From Collinsella sp. (GTDB lineage Bacteria > Actinomycetota > Coriobacteriia > Coriobacteriales > Coriobacteriaceae): 64,000 bases of DNA. The stretch is taken from NCBI GenBank assembly GCA_031295385.1, contig JAUMOL010000010.1, forward strand, positions 1-64,000. Direction: 5' to 3'. The stretch's first letter is position 1; each line of letters opens with the position of its first letter. Positions 6,916 to 14,681 of this stretch are shown here, one piece after another. Below the pieces are notes generated by a model. It had not been told where the DNA came from. It did not search any database and worked only from the letters and a program-made list of their open reading frames with translations. The position numbers were made by a program, and so were the translations under genes.

Positions 6916-8406
6916 CTACTCGACCACGGTCGCCTCGGTCGGGATGGCCCCCAGCACTGCCGCGTACTCGGTGGGGTAGAGGCGGCTTATCGTCTGAACG
7001 TCGCGGATGAGGACGTTGCGGTCGTCAGGCTCGGAGATGCCGTAGCCGAACGCCTCGAGCGTCTCGATCGCCTCGCGGATCTTCTGCTGGAACATGGGGC
7101 CGGGGTCCACCCTCAGGCCGAGGTAGCCTCGCCACAGGCTCGGCAACACGCGCAGCATGTTCTGGATCTTGGACATCGGCTCGATGTCGGCGTAGACGTT
7201 GAGCGTGACCATGGCGTCCTTGTGCACGAAGATCGACTGCAGCGCCTTGATGTCGCCGCCGTGGCGGATCCACTGCTTCGCGAAGGTGTGGCGCAGGCCG
7301 TGGAACGTGATCAGCTCGTCGTTGGTGCCCATGAGGCCGTTGGTCTCCGAGAACGTCTTGAACGCCCTGCGGATGTAACTGGTGGTGGCGAAGGAGCCGT
7401 CCGGCCGCGACACGACGTAGCTGTCCGCGAGGTCGCGCAGGCCGAGGGCCGATGCCTCCCGGAGCCTCTGCGAATCGATCTCGTGGATCTCTTTCGGGAA
7501 GGGGAGCAGGCCCACCGGGTCGACGGGGATCGTCCTCAAGTCGTGGTTCTTGGTGTCCTTGATGAAGGAGCCCCTGTCCTTGACGTAGGCCACCGAGTGC
7601 CTGACCGTGATGAGCCCCGACTCGAAGTCGACGTCACACCAGCGCAGGCCGCAGACCTCGCCGATGCGCATCCCGGTGTGCAGGGCGAGCACGACCGCCC
7701 GCCTGAAGGTCGAGTCCGGCATCATCGAGGTCACCGAGTTGAGCTTCGGCACGAGGTCGGAGCGCAGCGCGTTCCTGGGCCTGGCAATGACCCTGGGCGC
7801 GAGGGCGCCGTCGAACGGGTTCCTCCCGATCGTGTCGTTGCTGCGCTTCAGCAGGACGGCGTAGAGCCGCTTGCCGAGCTTGAATGACTTGTTGAGCGTG
7901 TCCGGCGCCGTGCCCAGGGCGATCCTGCGCCTCGACCACGCGTTGACGTCGTCGGTCGTCACCTCGTTCACGGGGACCAGACCCAGCTCGTCTCGCTCGA
8001 TGTGCAGGGCGCTGTAGTGGTAGTCGTCGCGGGTCGTCGGGGTGATCCTGTTCATCTCCAGGCAGAAGTCGATGAACTTCTCGAGCGCCTCGGAAAGCGG
8101 CAGCGCGGCGTAGTCATCCCGCTGTTCGGCGGGAAGCCCGGCGCCGATAGCGGCCCTCGCCTCCTCGGCCTCGGCGAGTTCCAGCTCGACCTCCGACCTG
8201 AATTCCGCGAGGACGCGCATCGCCGCCGCCTTTCCCCGCGCGCTCTGCTTCAGGCAGGGCACGCGGGTGTTCCTGGTCCTCTGGACCTTCTTCCCGGTCA
8301 TCTCGTCGGCCACCGTCACGACAGCCTGCCATTTGCCCTTGTTCTTCCTCACGCCGCCGGCTCCGCATACGCGTAAGGTTTTATTGCTGCATTTCTCGTT
8401 CTGCAT
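6916..8406 (-). CDS. int: Tyrosine site-specific integrase
   Basis: 496 aa, a usual length for integrases of actinobacterial integrative elements. Residues about 20-75 form the arm-binding AP2-like start, 100-190 the core-binding helices (SAM-like), and 215-420 the catalytic domain. The catalytic set is visible: R247 in HTGMRIGE, K286 in IKDTKNHD, H369 and R372 in FHGLRH, H395 in FVHKDAM and the nucleophile Y405 in TLNVYADI. It would recombine the island into a tRNA gene. The tRNA-Pro 3' half lies 250 nt upstream of its start, at 8657-8701, the usual position for such an integrase. Confidence 0.9.
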   Translation of the reverse strand: MQNEKCSNKTLRVCGAGGVRKNKGKWQAVVTVADEMTGKKVQRTRNTRVPCLKQSARGKAAAMRVLAEFRSEVELELAEAEEARAAIGAGLPAEQRDDYAALPLSEALEKFIDFCLEMNRITPTTRDDYHYSALHIERDELGLVPVNEVTTDDVNAWSRRRIALGTAPDTLNKSFKLGKRLYAVLLKRSNDTIGRNPFDGALAPRVIARPRNALRSDLVPKLNSVTSMMPDSTFRRAVVLALHTGMRIGEVCGLRWCDVDFESGLITVRHSVAYVKDRGSFIKDTKNHDLRTIPVDPVGLLPFPKEIHEIDSQRLREASALGLRDLADSYVVSRPDGSFATTSYIRRAFKTFSETNGLMGTNDELITFHGLRHTFAKQWIRHGGDIKALQSIFVHKDAMVTLNVYADIEPMSKIQNMLRVLPSLWRGYLGLRVDPGPMFQQKIREAIETLEAFGYGISEPDDRNVLIRDVQTISRLYPTEYAAVLGAIPTEATVVE

Positions 8407-8656
8407 GTCTGCTCCTAAATCCGCAGTTGATTAGAAACAGGCGGGCCCACCTGCGGGAACCCGGAGAGGCGACGATTCGGGGCTCCTACCCCCGTTGATT
8501 AAATCATCGGCTGCACCGCGCTCCTCGAAGCCGAAAATATGCTATCTGGACAGACCGCGCTGAGCTGGTAAAATTTGCAAATGCGGAAATGCGCTACTTG
8601 CGCTATCTGCGCGTGTTTTAACAAAATAAGCACAGGTCAGGGTCATTCTGACCTCG
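8407..8656. promoter_or_regulatory. Upstream region of integrase with tandem 9-nt repeats
   Basis: Between the integrase start and the attachment site are three 9-nt repeats beginning TGCGCTA, TGCGCTA and TGCGCG (8590-8616). The sequence TACTTGCGCTA also occurs next to the integrase stop (6876-6886). Such repeats are candidates for integrase arm-binding sites. A hairpin GGTCAG / CTGACC (8636-8653) abuts the attachment core. These roles are inferred from position. Confidence 0.35.
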
Positions 8657-8701
8657 CTGGGGGTCAAGGGGTCGCTGGTTCGAATCCAGTCGTCCCGACC
8701 A
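8657..8701 (+). other. Attachment site: 3' half of tRNA-Pro(GGG)
   Basis: The sequence runs CTGGGGGTCAAG (anticodon loop and 3' side of the anticodon stem), then the T arm (CTGG TTCGAAT CCAG) and the acceptor 3' strand CGTCCCG, ending ACCA. The 5' half of a tRNA is absent: the bases before 8657 do not form D-arm or acceptor partners. Integrases of this type cross over in the anticodon loop, so the intact tRNA should be at the other end of the island. The GGG anticodon identity is inferred from the loop. Confidence 0.75.
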
Positions 8702-8710
8702 GAAGTTTGC

Positions 8711-8740
8711 AGGTCAGGCACCTAGTGCCTGACCTTTTTT
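8711..8740 (+). terminator. Terminator following the tRNA-Pro 3' half
   Basis: GGTCAGGCAC and GTGCCTGACC form a perfect 10-bp stem with a 3-nt loop, followed by six T. It is the natural terminator of the tRNA transcription unit, and marks the return to core chromosome. Confidence 0.8.
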
Positions 8741-8810
8741 GTTTTAATCACCATGATTATTTTGCTTAAAGCAACAACGTTCCCGCTCGATGTAATCACC
8801 GAATCAAAAC

Positions 8811-8867
8811 GTGTACATCAGCCACCAAAATCGACATTTTTCGACATGTTTGGAGGCTGATGTACAC
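8811..8867. repeat. 13-bp inverted repeat with extended inner stem
   Basis: GTGTACATCAGCC (8811-8823) is complementary to 8855-8867. An inner CCAAA / TTTGG pair extends the stem, and the loop carries two CGACAT copies. It lies between the island boundary and the phosphatidyltransferase gene. No T-run follows. Confidence 0.65.
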
Positions 8868-8994
8868 GAATGCGAAATCCCCGCCGCCTAAAAGCGCCCT
8901 CCACATGTCTGGACTCTCTATGCTTACGCTGGATAGACATCGCCGGAACGGGTATAGTATCGAAAGTTTTGTCGTTAACCAGCGGGGGAGTCCT

Positions 8995-9699
8995 GTGGGC
9001 ATCAAAAAGAAGATCAAAAAGGAGCTTATCGGCACTTCCGATTACCCGTCGAATAAGATCTTTACGATCTCCAATTTCATCACCTTTACGCGCCTGATCC
9101 TCACCCTGGTATTTCTGTACCTGTTTGTGACGGACAACAACCGCGTCATCGCCATCGTTATCTACGCCGTTGCCGCCTCCACCGACTGGATGGACGGTCA
9201 GATCGCCCGCATGACTAAGACGGTCTCATGGCTCGGCAAGGTCATGGATCCCATTTGCGACCGTGCGCTGCTGTTCACCGGCGTACTTGGACTGGTGGTC
9301 CGCGGAGAGCTGCCCATCTGGGTCTGCGTGCTCATTATTGGCCGCGACATCTATCTGGGCATCGGCACGCTTATCGTGCGCCATTATCACCGTCGCCCCA
9401 TCGATGTTGTCTTCCCCGGAAAGATTGCCACAGCGCTGCTCATGACCGGCTTCTCGCTCATGCTGCTCGGGTTCCCCGTTATTGACGGCCTGCATCTTTT
9501 ACCTTCAGCCCTTACGGCCTTCCCGGGCCTCAACGGAAGCTCGATGCCCCTCGGCATCTTCTTTGTGTACGGCGGCGTGATCTTCTCCATGCTCACCGCT
9601 GTCATCTACTCCATTAAGGGCGGAGCGGCCATTAAACAGGCTCTCACGCATCCCGAGGCCGAGGACATCGACTTTCTGAACCCTGAAATCGAAGACTGA
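8995..9699 (+). CDS. CDP-alcohol phosphatidyltransferase (PgsA-like)
   Basis: I chose GTG 8995 (234 aa) because GGGGGAG precedes it; earlier in-frame codons lack a site and run into the hairpin. The CDP-alcohol motif is complete: D64, D67-G68, A71-R72, G81, D85 and D89 in DWMDGQIARM...GKVMDPICDR. Six hydrophobic segments place it in the membrane, where it would join a CDP-diacylglycerol-derived phosphatidyl group to a polyol, probably glycerol-3-phosphate. A second, more canonical pgsA lies at 29904. The following FHA and MerR genes match the mycobacterial order pgsA2 ... garA-ftsR, so this may be the pgsA2-type paralogue. Exact substrate is uncertain. Confidence 0.75.
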   Translation: MGIKKKIKKELIGTSDYPSNKIFTISNFITFTRLILTLVFLYLFVTDNNRVIAIVIYAVAASTDWMDGQIARMTKTVSWLGKVMDPICDRALLFTGVLGLVVRGELPIWVCVLIIGRDIYLGIGTLIVRHYHRRPIDVVFPGKIATALLMTGFSLMLLGFPVIDGLHLLPSALTAFPGLNGSSMPLGIFFVYGGVIFSMLTAVIYSIKGGAAIKQALTHPEAEDIDFLNPEIED

Positions 9700-9765
9700 T
9701 TCGTTGGGGTATGATTACGTACGGTTCATTATTTGCGGCACGTCCGCGATAAGTTAGGGGTTGTC

Positions 9766-10200
9766 ATGGACAACATGGTTAACAATATGCCTCAGAATGA
9801 TAAGACTGCTGACGCTACCTGCGTATTCCGCGTGCCTTCAAGCGACGTCACCGTTCCCGACCTCATGGCCAACGTGCGCATCACCGCCCCCGTTCTGTCC
9901 ATCGTCAAGGGTCCGCAGACTGGTGCCGCTTTTGAGCTCGAGGATGACGTGACCACCATTGGCCGCGATCCCGCGAACGGCATCTTCCTCAATGACATGA
10001 CCGTTTCGCGCAGCCACGCGCGCATTATTCGCGAGGGCCTCGGCGCTCGCATCGAGGACTTGGGCTCGCTCAATGGCACCTGGGTCGACGGTGCCATCGT
10101 CAATGCAGCCCCGCTGCACGACGGTTCTTCCGTCCAGATCGGTACGTTTACGCTCATCTACCACGAGAGCACGCCGGAGCGCATCGAAACCGGTGAGTAG
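9766..10200 (+). CDS. garA: FHA-domain protein, GarA/OdhI-like
   Basis: Start ATG 9766 (144 aa) follows AGGGG. A flexible N-terminus carries DATCVFR (residues 16-22), resembling the ETTSVFR phospho-acceptor motif of mycobacterial GarA, whose phosphothreonine switches off binding to 2-oxoglutarate enzymes. The FHA domain (about 45-138) has GRD at 66-68, SRSHA at 81-85 and SLNGT at 101-105, which bind phosphothreonine. Only one threonine of the usual pair is kept. The next gene encodes the MerR-type regulator that follows garA in mycobacteria. Targets in this organism are not shown by the sequence. Confidence 0.75.
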   Translation: MDNMVNNMPQNDKTADATCVFRVPSSDVTVPDLMANVRITAPVLSIVKGPQTGAAFELEDDVTTIGRDPANGIFLNDMTVSRSHARIIREGLGARIEDLGSLNGTWVDGAIVNAAPLHDGSSVQIGTFTLIYHESTPERIETGE

Positions 10201-10203
10201 GGC

Positions 10204-11082
10204 ATGGCCGAACGCAACTATCTGAGTATCGGCCAAGTCGTCAACCTACTTCGAGGCGCATACCCCGATCTTTCGAACTCAAAAATTAGATTTCTAGAGG
10301 ATGAGGGGCTCATTACCCCTCATCGTACGCCTAAGGGATACCGTCAGTACTCCAAGGAGGACGTTGATCGCCTGGAGGTCATTCTGCACCTGCAGAAGAC
10401 CCGCTATATGCCACTCAACGTGATTAAGCAGCGCTTGGAAAACGCCACGGACCTGTCAACGCTCGCTTACGAGGTGGGCTTGCTGTCCGATGTTCCGCTC
10501 AAGACGGAGCCCAAGGAGACTAAGCAAAAGCTGCATCCTATCGAGACCATTCCCGATATGCTGGGCGTCGAGATTTCGTTTATCCGCTCGCTCGCCGAGA
10601 ACGACCTCATTCGCATCATCAAGAGTCCGCAAAATCGTGAGCTCGTCGATGGTCGCGATTTCCCGATCATCCGCTACTGCTCCGAGCTGTCACGCTTCCA
10701 TATCGAGCCGCGCAACCTGCGTCAGTACGTGTCTTCCGCCAACCGCGAGTCCTCGATGTTTGAGCAGGTGCTCGTGAGCATGCTCGGCATGGACACCTCC
10801 GATGACGAGCGCGACGCCAAGCTCGAGCGTGCGTTTAAGAAGCTTCACGACCTGACGGAGGGCGTGCACACCGCGCTGCTCAAGAACCGCGTTTTTGAGT
10901 CGCTCAACGCCGTGGTCGAGGACGCCGACATCGATGCACTCGATGAGGAAATCACTCGCTCCGAGTCAACCAAGGCCAAAAACGAAGAGATAGGCGCGCC
11001 GGCTTCGCACGAGGATTCCCTCGTAAAGCCGCTCAAGGTCGTCACCCCTTCGCAATCCGGCACCGCCACCGCGGGCAAATAA
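10204..11082 (+). CDS. ftsR: MerR-family regulator, FtsR-like
   Basis: 292 aa, starting 3 nt after the FHA gene, so probably cotranscribed. The N-terminal winged helix is MerR-type (SIGQVVNLLRGAYPDLSNSK, RFLEDEGLI, TPKGYRQYSKEDV). A second domain (about 125-220) is followed by a coiled region and a low-complexity tail. FtsR, the regulator of ftsZ in Corynebacterium, has this architecture and the same neighbourhood next to garA/odhI. The name rests on this synteny and the N-terminal motif. No ligand cysteine pattern typical of metal-sensing MerR proteins is seen. Confidence 0.65.
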   Translation: MAERNYLSIGQVVNLLRGAYPDLSNSKIRFLEDEGLITPHRTPKGYRQYSKEDVDRLEVILHLQKTRYMPLNVIKQRLENATDLSTLAYEVGLLSDVPLKTEPKETKQKLHPIETIPDMLGVEISFIRSLAENDLIRIIKSPQNRELVDGRDFPIIRYCSELSRFHIEPRNLRQYVSSANRESSMFEQVLVSMLGMDTSDDERDAKLERAFKKLHDLTEGVHTALLKNRVFESLNAVVEDADIDALDEEITRSESTKAKNEEIGAPASHEDSLVKPLKVVTPSQSGTATAGK

Positions 11083-11122
11083 CAGCTGCCGCTTATCCGG
11101 CAACCCATTGAAAGGTCATGCA

Positions 11123-11653
11123 ATGTACGACTTCGAATCTCAAATCGTCGACATCCCCGACTATCCCGAGCCCGGAGTCATCTTTAAAGACATCACGCCG
11201 CTCTTTGGCAATCCCGAGGCGCTCAAAGCCATGACCGATGCCCTCGCCGAGCACTTTGCCGGCATGGGAATCACCAAGGTCGTGGGTCCCGAGGCTCGCG
11301 GCTTTATGGTTGGCGTACCGGTGGCTGTAGCCCTTGGCGCCGGCTTTGTTCCCGCACGTAAACCTGGCAAGCTACCGCGCGAGACCGTAAGTCAGAGCTA
11401 CGAGCTCGAATACGGCACCGATTCAATTGAGATCCATGCCGACGCTATCAGCTCTAAAGATACCGTGTTGATTCTGGACGACTTGGTCGCGACGGGCGGA
11501 ACCGTCGAGGCAACAGGTAAACTGGTGCGAGATATGGGCGCAAAGCTTGTCGGTTACGGTTGTATCCTTGAGCTTGCGTTTCTCAACCCGCGCGAGAAGC
11601 TCACACCGTCTAATGACGATGTGGAGCTCTTTAGCCTGGTGACGGTGGACTAG
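11123..11653 (+). CDS. apt: Adenine phosphoribosyltransferase
   Basis: ATG 11123 (176 aa) follows GAAAGG by 7 nt; ATG 11108 would put that site inside the gene. The enzyme converts adenine and PRPP to AMP in purine salvage. Visible are FKDITPLF near residue 18, GPEARGFMVGVPVA near 54 and the PRPP loop VLILDDLVATGGT near 115. Length matches the family. It follows the ftsR-like gene on the same strand by 40 nt and precedes a secreted hydrolase. Confidence 0.92.
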   Translation: MYDFESQIVDIPDYPEPGVIFKDITPLFGNPEALKAMTDALAEHFAGMGITKVVGPEARGFMVGVPVAVALGAGFVPARKPGKLPRETVSQSYELEYGTDSIEIHADAISSKDTVLILDDLVATGGTVEATGKLVRDMGAKLVGYGCILELAFLNPREKLTPSNDDVELFSLVTVD

Positions 11654-11685
11654 CCGTTACCCTTAGTTACTGGAAAGGAAGCTAC

Positions 11686-12813
11686 ATGCGCACAGCAAAC
11701 ACGCACAAAAACATGGCACGCTGCGCTGCTACGGCAACCCTCGCTTGTGTTTTGGGCTTGGGCCTCGCGGCTCCTGCCTACGCCGATACCGCATCCGACC
11801 TTGCCGCTGCTCGTACGAAGCTCGAGCAGATCGGTACCCAAACTCAGCAGATTTACGATGAGCTCGCCACGCAGACGCAGGCGCTCGATCAGACTGCCGG
11901 CGAGATCACGCAAAAGCAGCAGGAGATCGCCGATGGTCAGGCCAAGCTCTCGACCTATGTCGCCGGCGAGTACAAAACCGGCGGTCTGAGCCTGCTTCAG
12001 GTTCTGACGGGTGTCGATGACCTGAGTGATATGCTCAACCGTCTGTTCTACTACGGCAAAGTCTCCGATAAGCAAGCTCAGACCATTCAAGAGGTCAAGG
12101 AGCTTAAGCAGCAGCTCACCGATAAGCAGTCCGAGCAGGAAAAGAACGTCGCAGCCACGCAAAAGAAGGTCGACGAGCTTAACGCCCAGCAGGCTGAAGC
12201 CCAGAACGTCGTAAACTCCCTGGATTCGCAGCTGCAGGCCGAACTAGCCGCAGAGGCCGAGGCCAACGCTGCGCTGCAAGCCGGCATCAACGCCAGCACC
12301 GCCGAGAAGGCCACGGTGAGCAACGAGACTGCCGGTACGACCGAGAACACCAACAACGGTGGCCAGACCAGCAATAACAACAACCAGGGCGGCAACACTC
12401 CGGCTCCTACGCCGGCACCCGCTCCGACGCCGCAGCCCTCCACGCCTGCTCCGGCTCCGACGCCTTCTGCTCCGAGCCAGTCCGTCGACGGCGGTTCCGT
12501 TGTTTCGCGTGCATACAGCAAGCTTGGTTGCGCTTATTCTTGGGGCGGAATTGGCCCGAACAGCTTCGACTGCTCTGGTTTTGTTAGCTATTGCCTCACT
12601 GGTCGCTATTGCCGCCTGGGCACCACGGGCACCTTTATGGGCTGGACGCGTGTGTCCGATCCGCAGCCCGGTGACGTTGTGGTCAACTCGTACCACACCG
12701 GCATTTACATCGGTGGTGGTCAGATGATTCATGCTTCCGACTACAACACGGGTGTTATCATCAGCTCCGTTGCCGCCGGCATGAACAATAACTATATCTT
12801 CGTGCGCTACTAA
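11686..12813 (+). CDS. Secreted NlpC/P60 peptidoglycan hydrolase
   Basis: 375 aa with a signal peptide ending near APAYA-DT (residue 35), a long coiled coil (about 36-205) rich in Q, K and E, an Asn-rich then Pro-Ala-Thr linker (about 215-270) and a C-terminal NlpC/P60 domain. The catalytic Cys is in FDCSGFVSY, the His in SYHTGIYIG and the third polar residue in MIHASDY. It resembles RipA and CwlO/PcsB types, which cleave stem peptides during division and are held inactive by the coiled coil. AAAGGAAG precedes the ATG; a strong terminator follows. Confidence 0.88.
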   Translation: MRTANTHKNMARCAATATLACVLGLGLAAPAYADTASDLAAARTKLEQIGTQTQQIYDELATQTQALDQTAGEITQKQQEIADGQAKLSTYVAGEYKTGGLSLLQVLTGVDDLSDMLNRLFYYGKVSDKQAQTIQEVKELKQQLTDKQSEQEKNVAATQKKVDELNAQQAEAQNVVNSLDSQLQAELAAEAEANAALQAGINASTAEKATVSNETAGTTENTNNGGQTSNNNNQGGNTPAPTPAPAPTPQPSTPAPAPTPSAPSQSVDGGSVVSRAYSKLGCAYSWGGIGPNSFDCSGFVSYCLTGRYCRLGTTGTFMGWTRVSDPQPGDVVVNSYHTGIYIGGGQMIHASDYNTGVIISSVAAGMNNNYIFVRY

Positions 12814-12836
12814 GTTATCCTACACAGCGTGTGAAT

Positions 12837-12875
12837 GTGGACCTCGTGGCTTTAAGTCGCGAGGTCCACTCTTTT
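12837..12875 (+). terminator. Terminator of the NlpC/P60 gene
   Basis: GTGGACCTCG and CGAGGTCCAC pair across a 13-nt loop, followed by TCTTTTCTC. Confidence 0.75.
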
Positions 12876-12888
12876 CTCTCTCATCTTA

Positions 12889-12923
12889 GACGGCTATCTA
12901 GTATTCAAAACTAGATAGCCGTC
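12889..12923. promoter_or_regulatory. Palindromic operator candidate upstream of degV
   Basis: GACGGCTATCTAGT and ACTAGATAGCCGTC are exactly complementary across 7 nt. The reverse strand reads TATCTAGTTTTGAATAC (12917-12901). That 17-mer recurs with one mismatch at 14566-14582, upstream of the DUF1836 regulator gene. A TATAAT at 12943-12948 places the palindrome at the likely promoter of the DegV gene. Confidence 0.55.
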
Positions 12924-12978
12924 CATTTGGTTTGCAAGAAGGCTATAATTGTTGATGAACAATTAGAAAGGACCCTCT

Positions 12979-13845
12979 ATGAGCTGGGCACTTATCTCCG
13001 ATTCAAGCTGCAACCTCCGTGATTGGCAACCGGCCGCGCCCCATACCACCTTTGCATTTGCGCCCCTCAAAATTCGAGTGGGGGAGCGTGAATTCGTCGA
13101 TGACCTTTCGCTCGATGTTCATGAGCTCAACTGCGCTGTTCAGGCGGAGACGAATGCCTCTTCGAGCGCTTGTCCCAGCGTAGGGGAGTGGGCCGAGCTC
13201 TTCAAATTGGCAGACAACACCATCTGCATGCCGATCTCTGAGGGCGTGTCGGGCAGCTACAACGCGGCAGCCACGGCTCGCGATATGGTTCTTGCCGAGG
13301 AGCCCGACCGACAGATTCATCTAGTCAATTCACGCGCAGCTGGCGGCAAAATGGACCTCATTTTCCTGCTGTTTGACCGCTATCTTGCAAGCAATCCGAA
13401 TGTCTCATTCGAGGATGCTTGTGCATACTTCGATAGCCTTGAGCAGAACAGCAAAATCCTCTTCAGTTTGTGCAATTACGAAAACCTCGCCAAAGCCGGA
13501 CGTATCCCTAAGGCAGCCGGCGTCATTGCTAACAAGCTCAATATCCGCATTTTGGGCACGGCGAGTGAGGCAGGTAAAATCGAACTCGTCGGGCACACGC
13601 GTGGCGAAAAGAAAATGCTTAACAAGATCATCGACACCATGGAAGCCGAGGGTTTTGCCGGCGGCGAGGTCATCATCGATCACGTTGAGAACGAAGCTGG
13701 AGCACAGGCGCTTACTGACCGCATAGTCGAACATTGGCCCGGCTCCAAGACCATCATCATGCCCTGCAACGGCCTGGATTCCTATTACGCCGAGATGCAT
13801 GGCCTCATCATCGGCTACGGCATGGGCGTAGCTTCGGGCAAATAA
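12979..13845 (+). CDS. DegV-family fatty-acid-binding protein
   Basis: 288 aa, with GAAAGGA ahead of ATG 12979. DegV proteins bind a fatty acid; in Firmicutes they act as FakB, presenting it to the kinase FakA. Family features include the opening ALISDSSCNL, the central PISEGVSGSYNAAATAR and the late region NLAKAGRIPKAAGVIANKLN. No fatty-acid kinase gene is in the window. The gene converges with a DUF1836 regulator that shares its upstream palindrome, suggesting co-regulation. The specific lipid is unknown. Confidence 0.82.
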   Translation: MSWALISDSSCNLRDWQPAAPHTTFAFAPLKIRVGEREFVDDLSLDVHELNCAVQAETNASSSACPSVGEWAELFKLADNTICMPISEGVSGSYNAAATARDMVLAEEPDRQIHLVNSRAAGGKMDLIFLLFDRYLASNPNVSFEDACAYFDSLEQNSKILFSLCNYENLAKAGRIPKAAGVIANKLNIRILGTASEAGKIELVGHTRGEKKMLNKIIDTMEAEGFAGGEVIIDHVENEAGAQALTDRIVEHWPGSKTIIMPCNGLDSYYAEMHGLIIGYGMGVASGK

Positions 13846-13862
13846 AGTCCAACCAGCAAAAT

Positions 13863-13908
13863 ACGGGCGGGACAAAGCGACAGATGGCTCTTTGTCCCGC
13901 CCGTTTTA
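13863..13908. terminator. Bidirectional terminator between convergent genes
   Basis: ACGGGCGGGACAAAG and CTTTGTCCCGCCCGT form a 15-bp stem, with TTTTAT on the right and TATTTT on the reverse-strand side. It serves both the DegV and the DUF1836 genes. Confidence 0.8.
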
Positions 13909-13916
13909 TACGTCGG

Positions 13917-14528
13917 CTAGCTATTAAACCCGTTGAACTTGAGATAGCTCATCAAGTAAGCCTTCGAAACAAAGGATGAAACCGCGCTGCGCACAAGCAG
14001 CGACTCACGCGTTACCTGATGCGCCGTATCGGGAACCGGCGTCTGCTCGACAGAAAACGCCGAACGAATCGATGCCTCGAGCTGATCGACCACATAGTCG
14101 AAGGCCGTCGGGGCATCGTAGCTCAAACGCTGAATGTTAAAGAGCGCCTGCACCGCAGCAATAGGTAGCACCTGCTTAAAGATGCAGATAGCGATCAGGC
14201 GGGCAATCTGCTCGCGGCCATATTGCTTTTTGACCGGAGCAGGCACCAGGCCGACCTTCACGTAGTTATTGATCATCGATGGCGTAATGATAGGCTGCTC
14301 AACGCAAAGGGACAGCGGCTCCATCCACAGCGCAACATACTCAATGACCTGGTCGCGGTAGAGCGTCACATTGGGCAACTGGTCATAGCGCGGCAGGCTC
14401 AACGTATTGAGTTTGCGCACGATATCGGACTGAATAAATGCATCGGGCAGCACAGTGGGCTGAATATCCTCAGGCTTAATGCTGACCGATGTATCGGACA
14501 TCGGGATAACGCGTTTGGCGTGGTTCAT
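13917..14528 (-). CDS. DUF1836 (MerR-like HTH) protein
   Basis: 203 aa; GGAGGATCC precedes ATG 14528. The middle of the protein, around residues 80-125, holds ITPSMINNYVKVGLVPAPVK and YGREQIARLIAICIFKQVLP. This is the hallmark of DUF1836, a family with a MerR-like DNA-binding fold. An ESLLVRSAVSSFVSKAYL helix ends it. It probably binds the palindromic TATCTAGTTTTG motif found at its own promoter and at that of degV. The family has no firmly established function. Confidence 0.75.
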   Translation of the reverse strand: MNHAKRVIPMSDTSVSIKPEDIQPTVLPDAFIQSDIVRKLNTLSLPRYDQLPNVTLYRDQVIEYVALWMEPLSLCVEQPIITPSMINNYVKVGLVPAPVKKQYGREQIARLIAICIFKQVLPIAAVQALFNIQRLSYDAPTAFDYVVDQLEASIRSAFSVEQTPVPDTAHQVTRESLLVRSAVSSFVSKAYLMSYLKFNGFNS

Positions 14529-14565
14529 AAGGATCCTCCGTTCATTTATTTATTGTATTCTACGT

Positions 14566-14582
14566 TATCTAGTTTTGCATAC
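14566..14582. promoter_or_regulatory. Operator-like half site upstream of DUF1836 gene
   Basis: TATCTAGTTTTGCATAC differs at one base from the arm of the degV-upstream palindrome (12901-12917, reverse strand). It lies 38-54 nt upstream of the regulator's start, overlapping its likely promoter. Confidence 0.5.
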
Positions 14583-14593
14583 CACATAGTCGC

Positions 14594-14640
14594 CAAGTAA
14601 AAGTGGTTGGACAGCACATTGGTACACCGTCCAACCACTT
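14594..14640 (-). terminator. Terminator of trxB
   Basis: AAGTGGTTGGAC and GTCCAACCACTT pair across 16 nt; the reverse strand continues TTACTT. It lies 41 nt past the trxB stop. Confidence 0.65.
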
Positions 14641-14681
14641 TGTTAAAAGATAACAACCTTACATAAGATATATTATCGTAC

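Noticed and set aside
8630..8701. Complete tRNA gene
   Set aside because: Only the part from the anticodon loop to CCA is present; no D arm or 5' acceptor strand can be formed upstream. No other tRNA or rRNA gene was seen.
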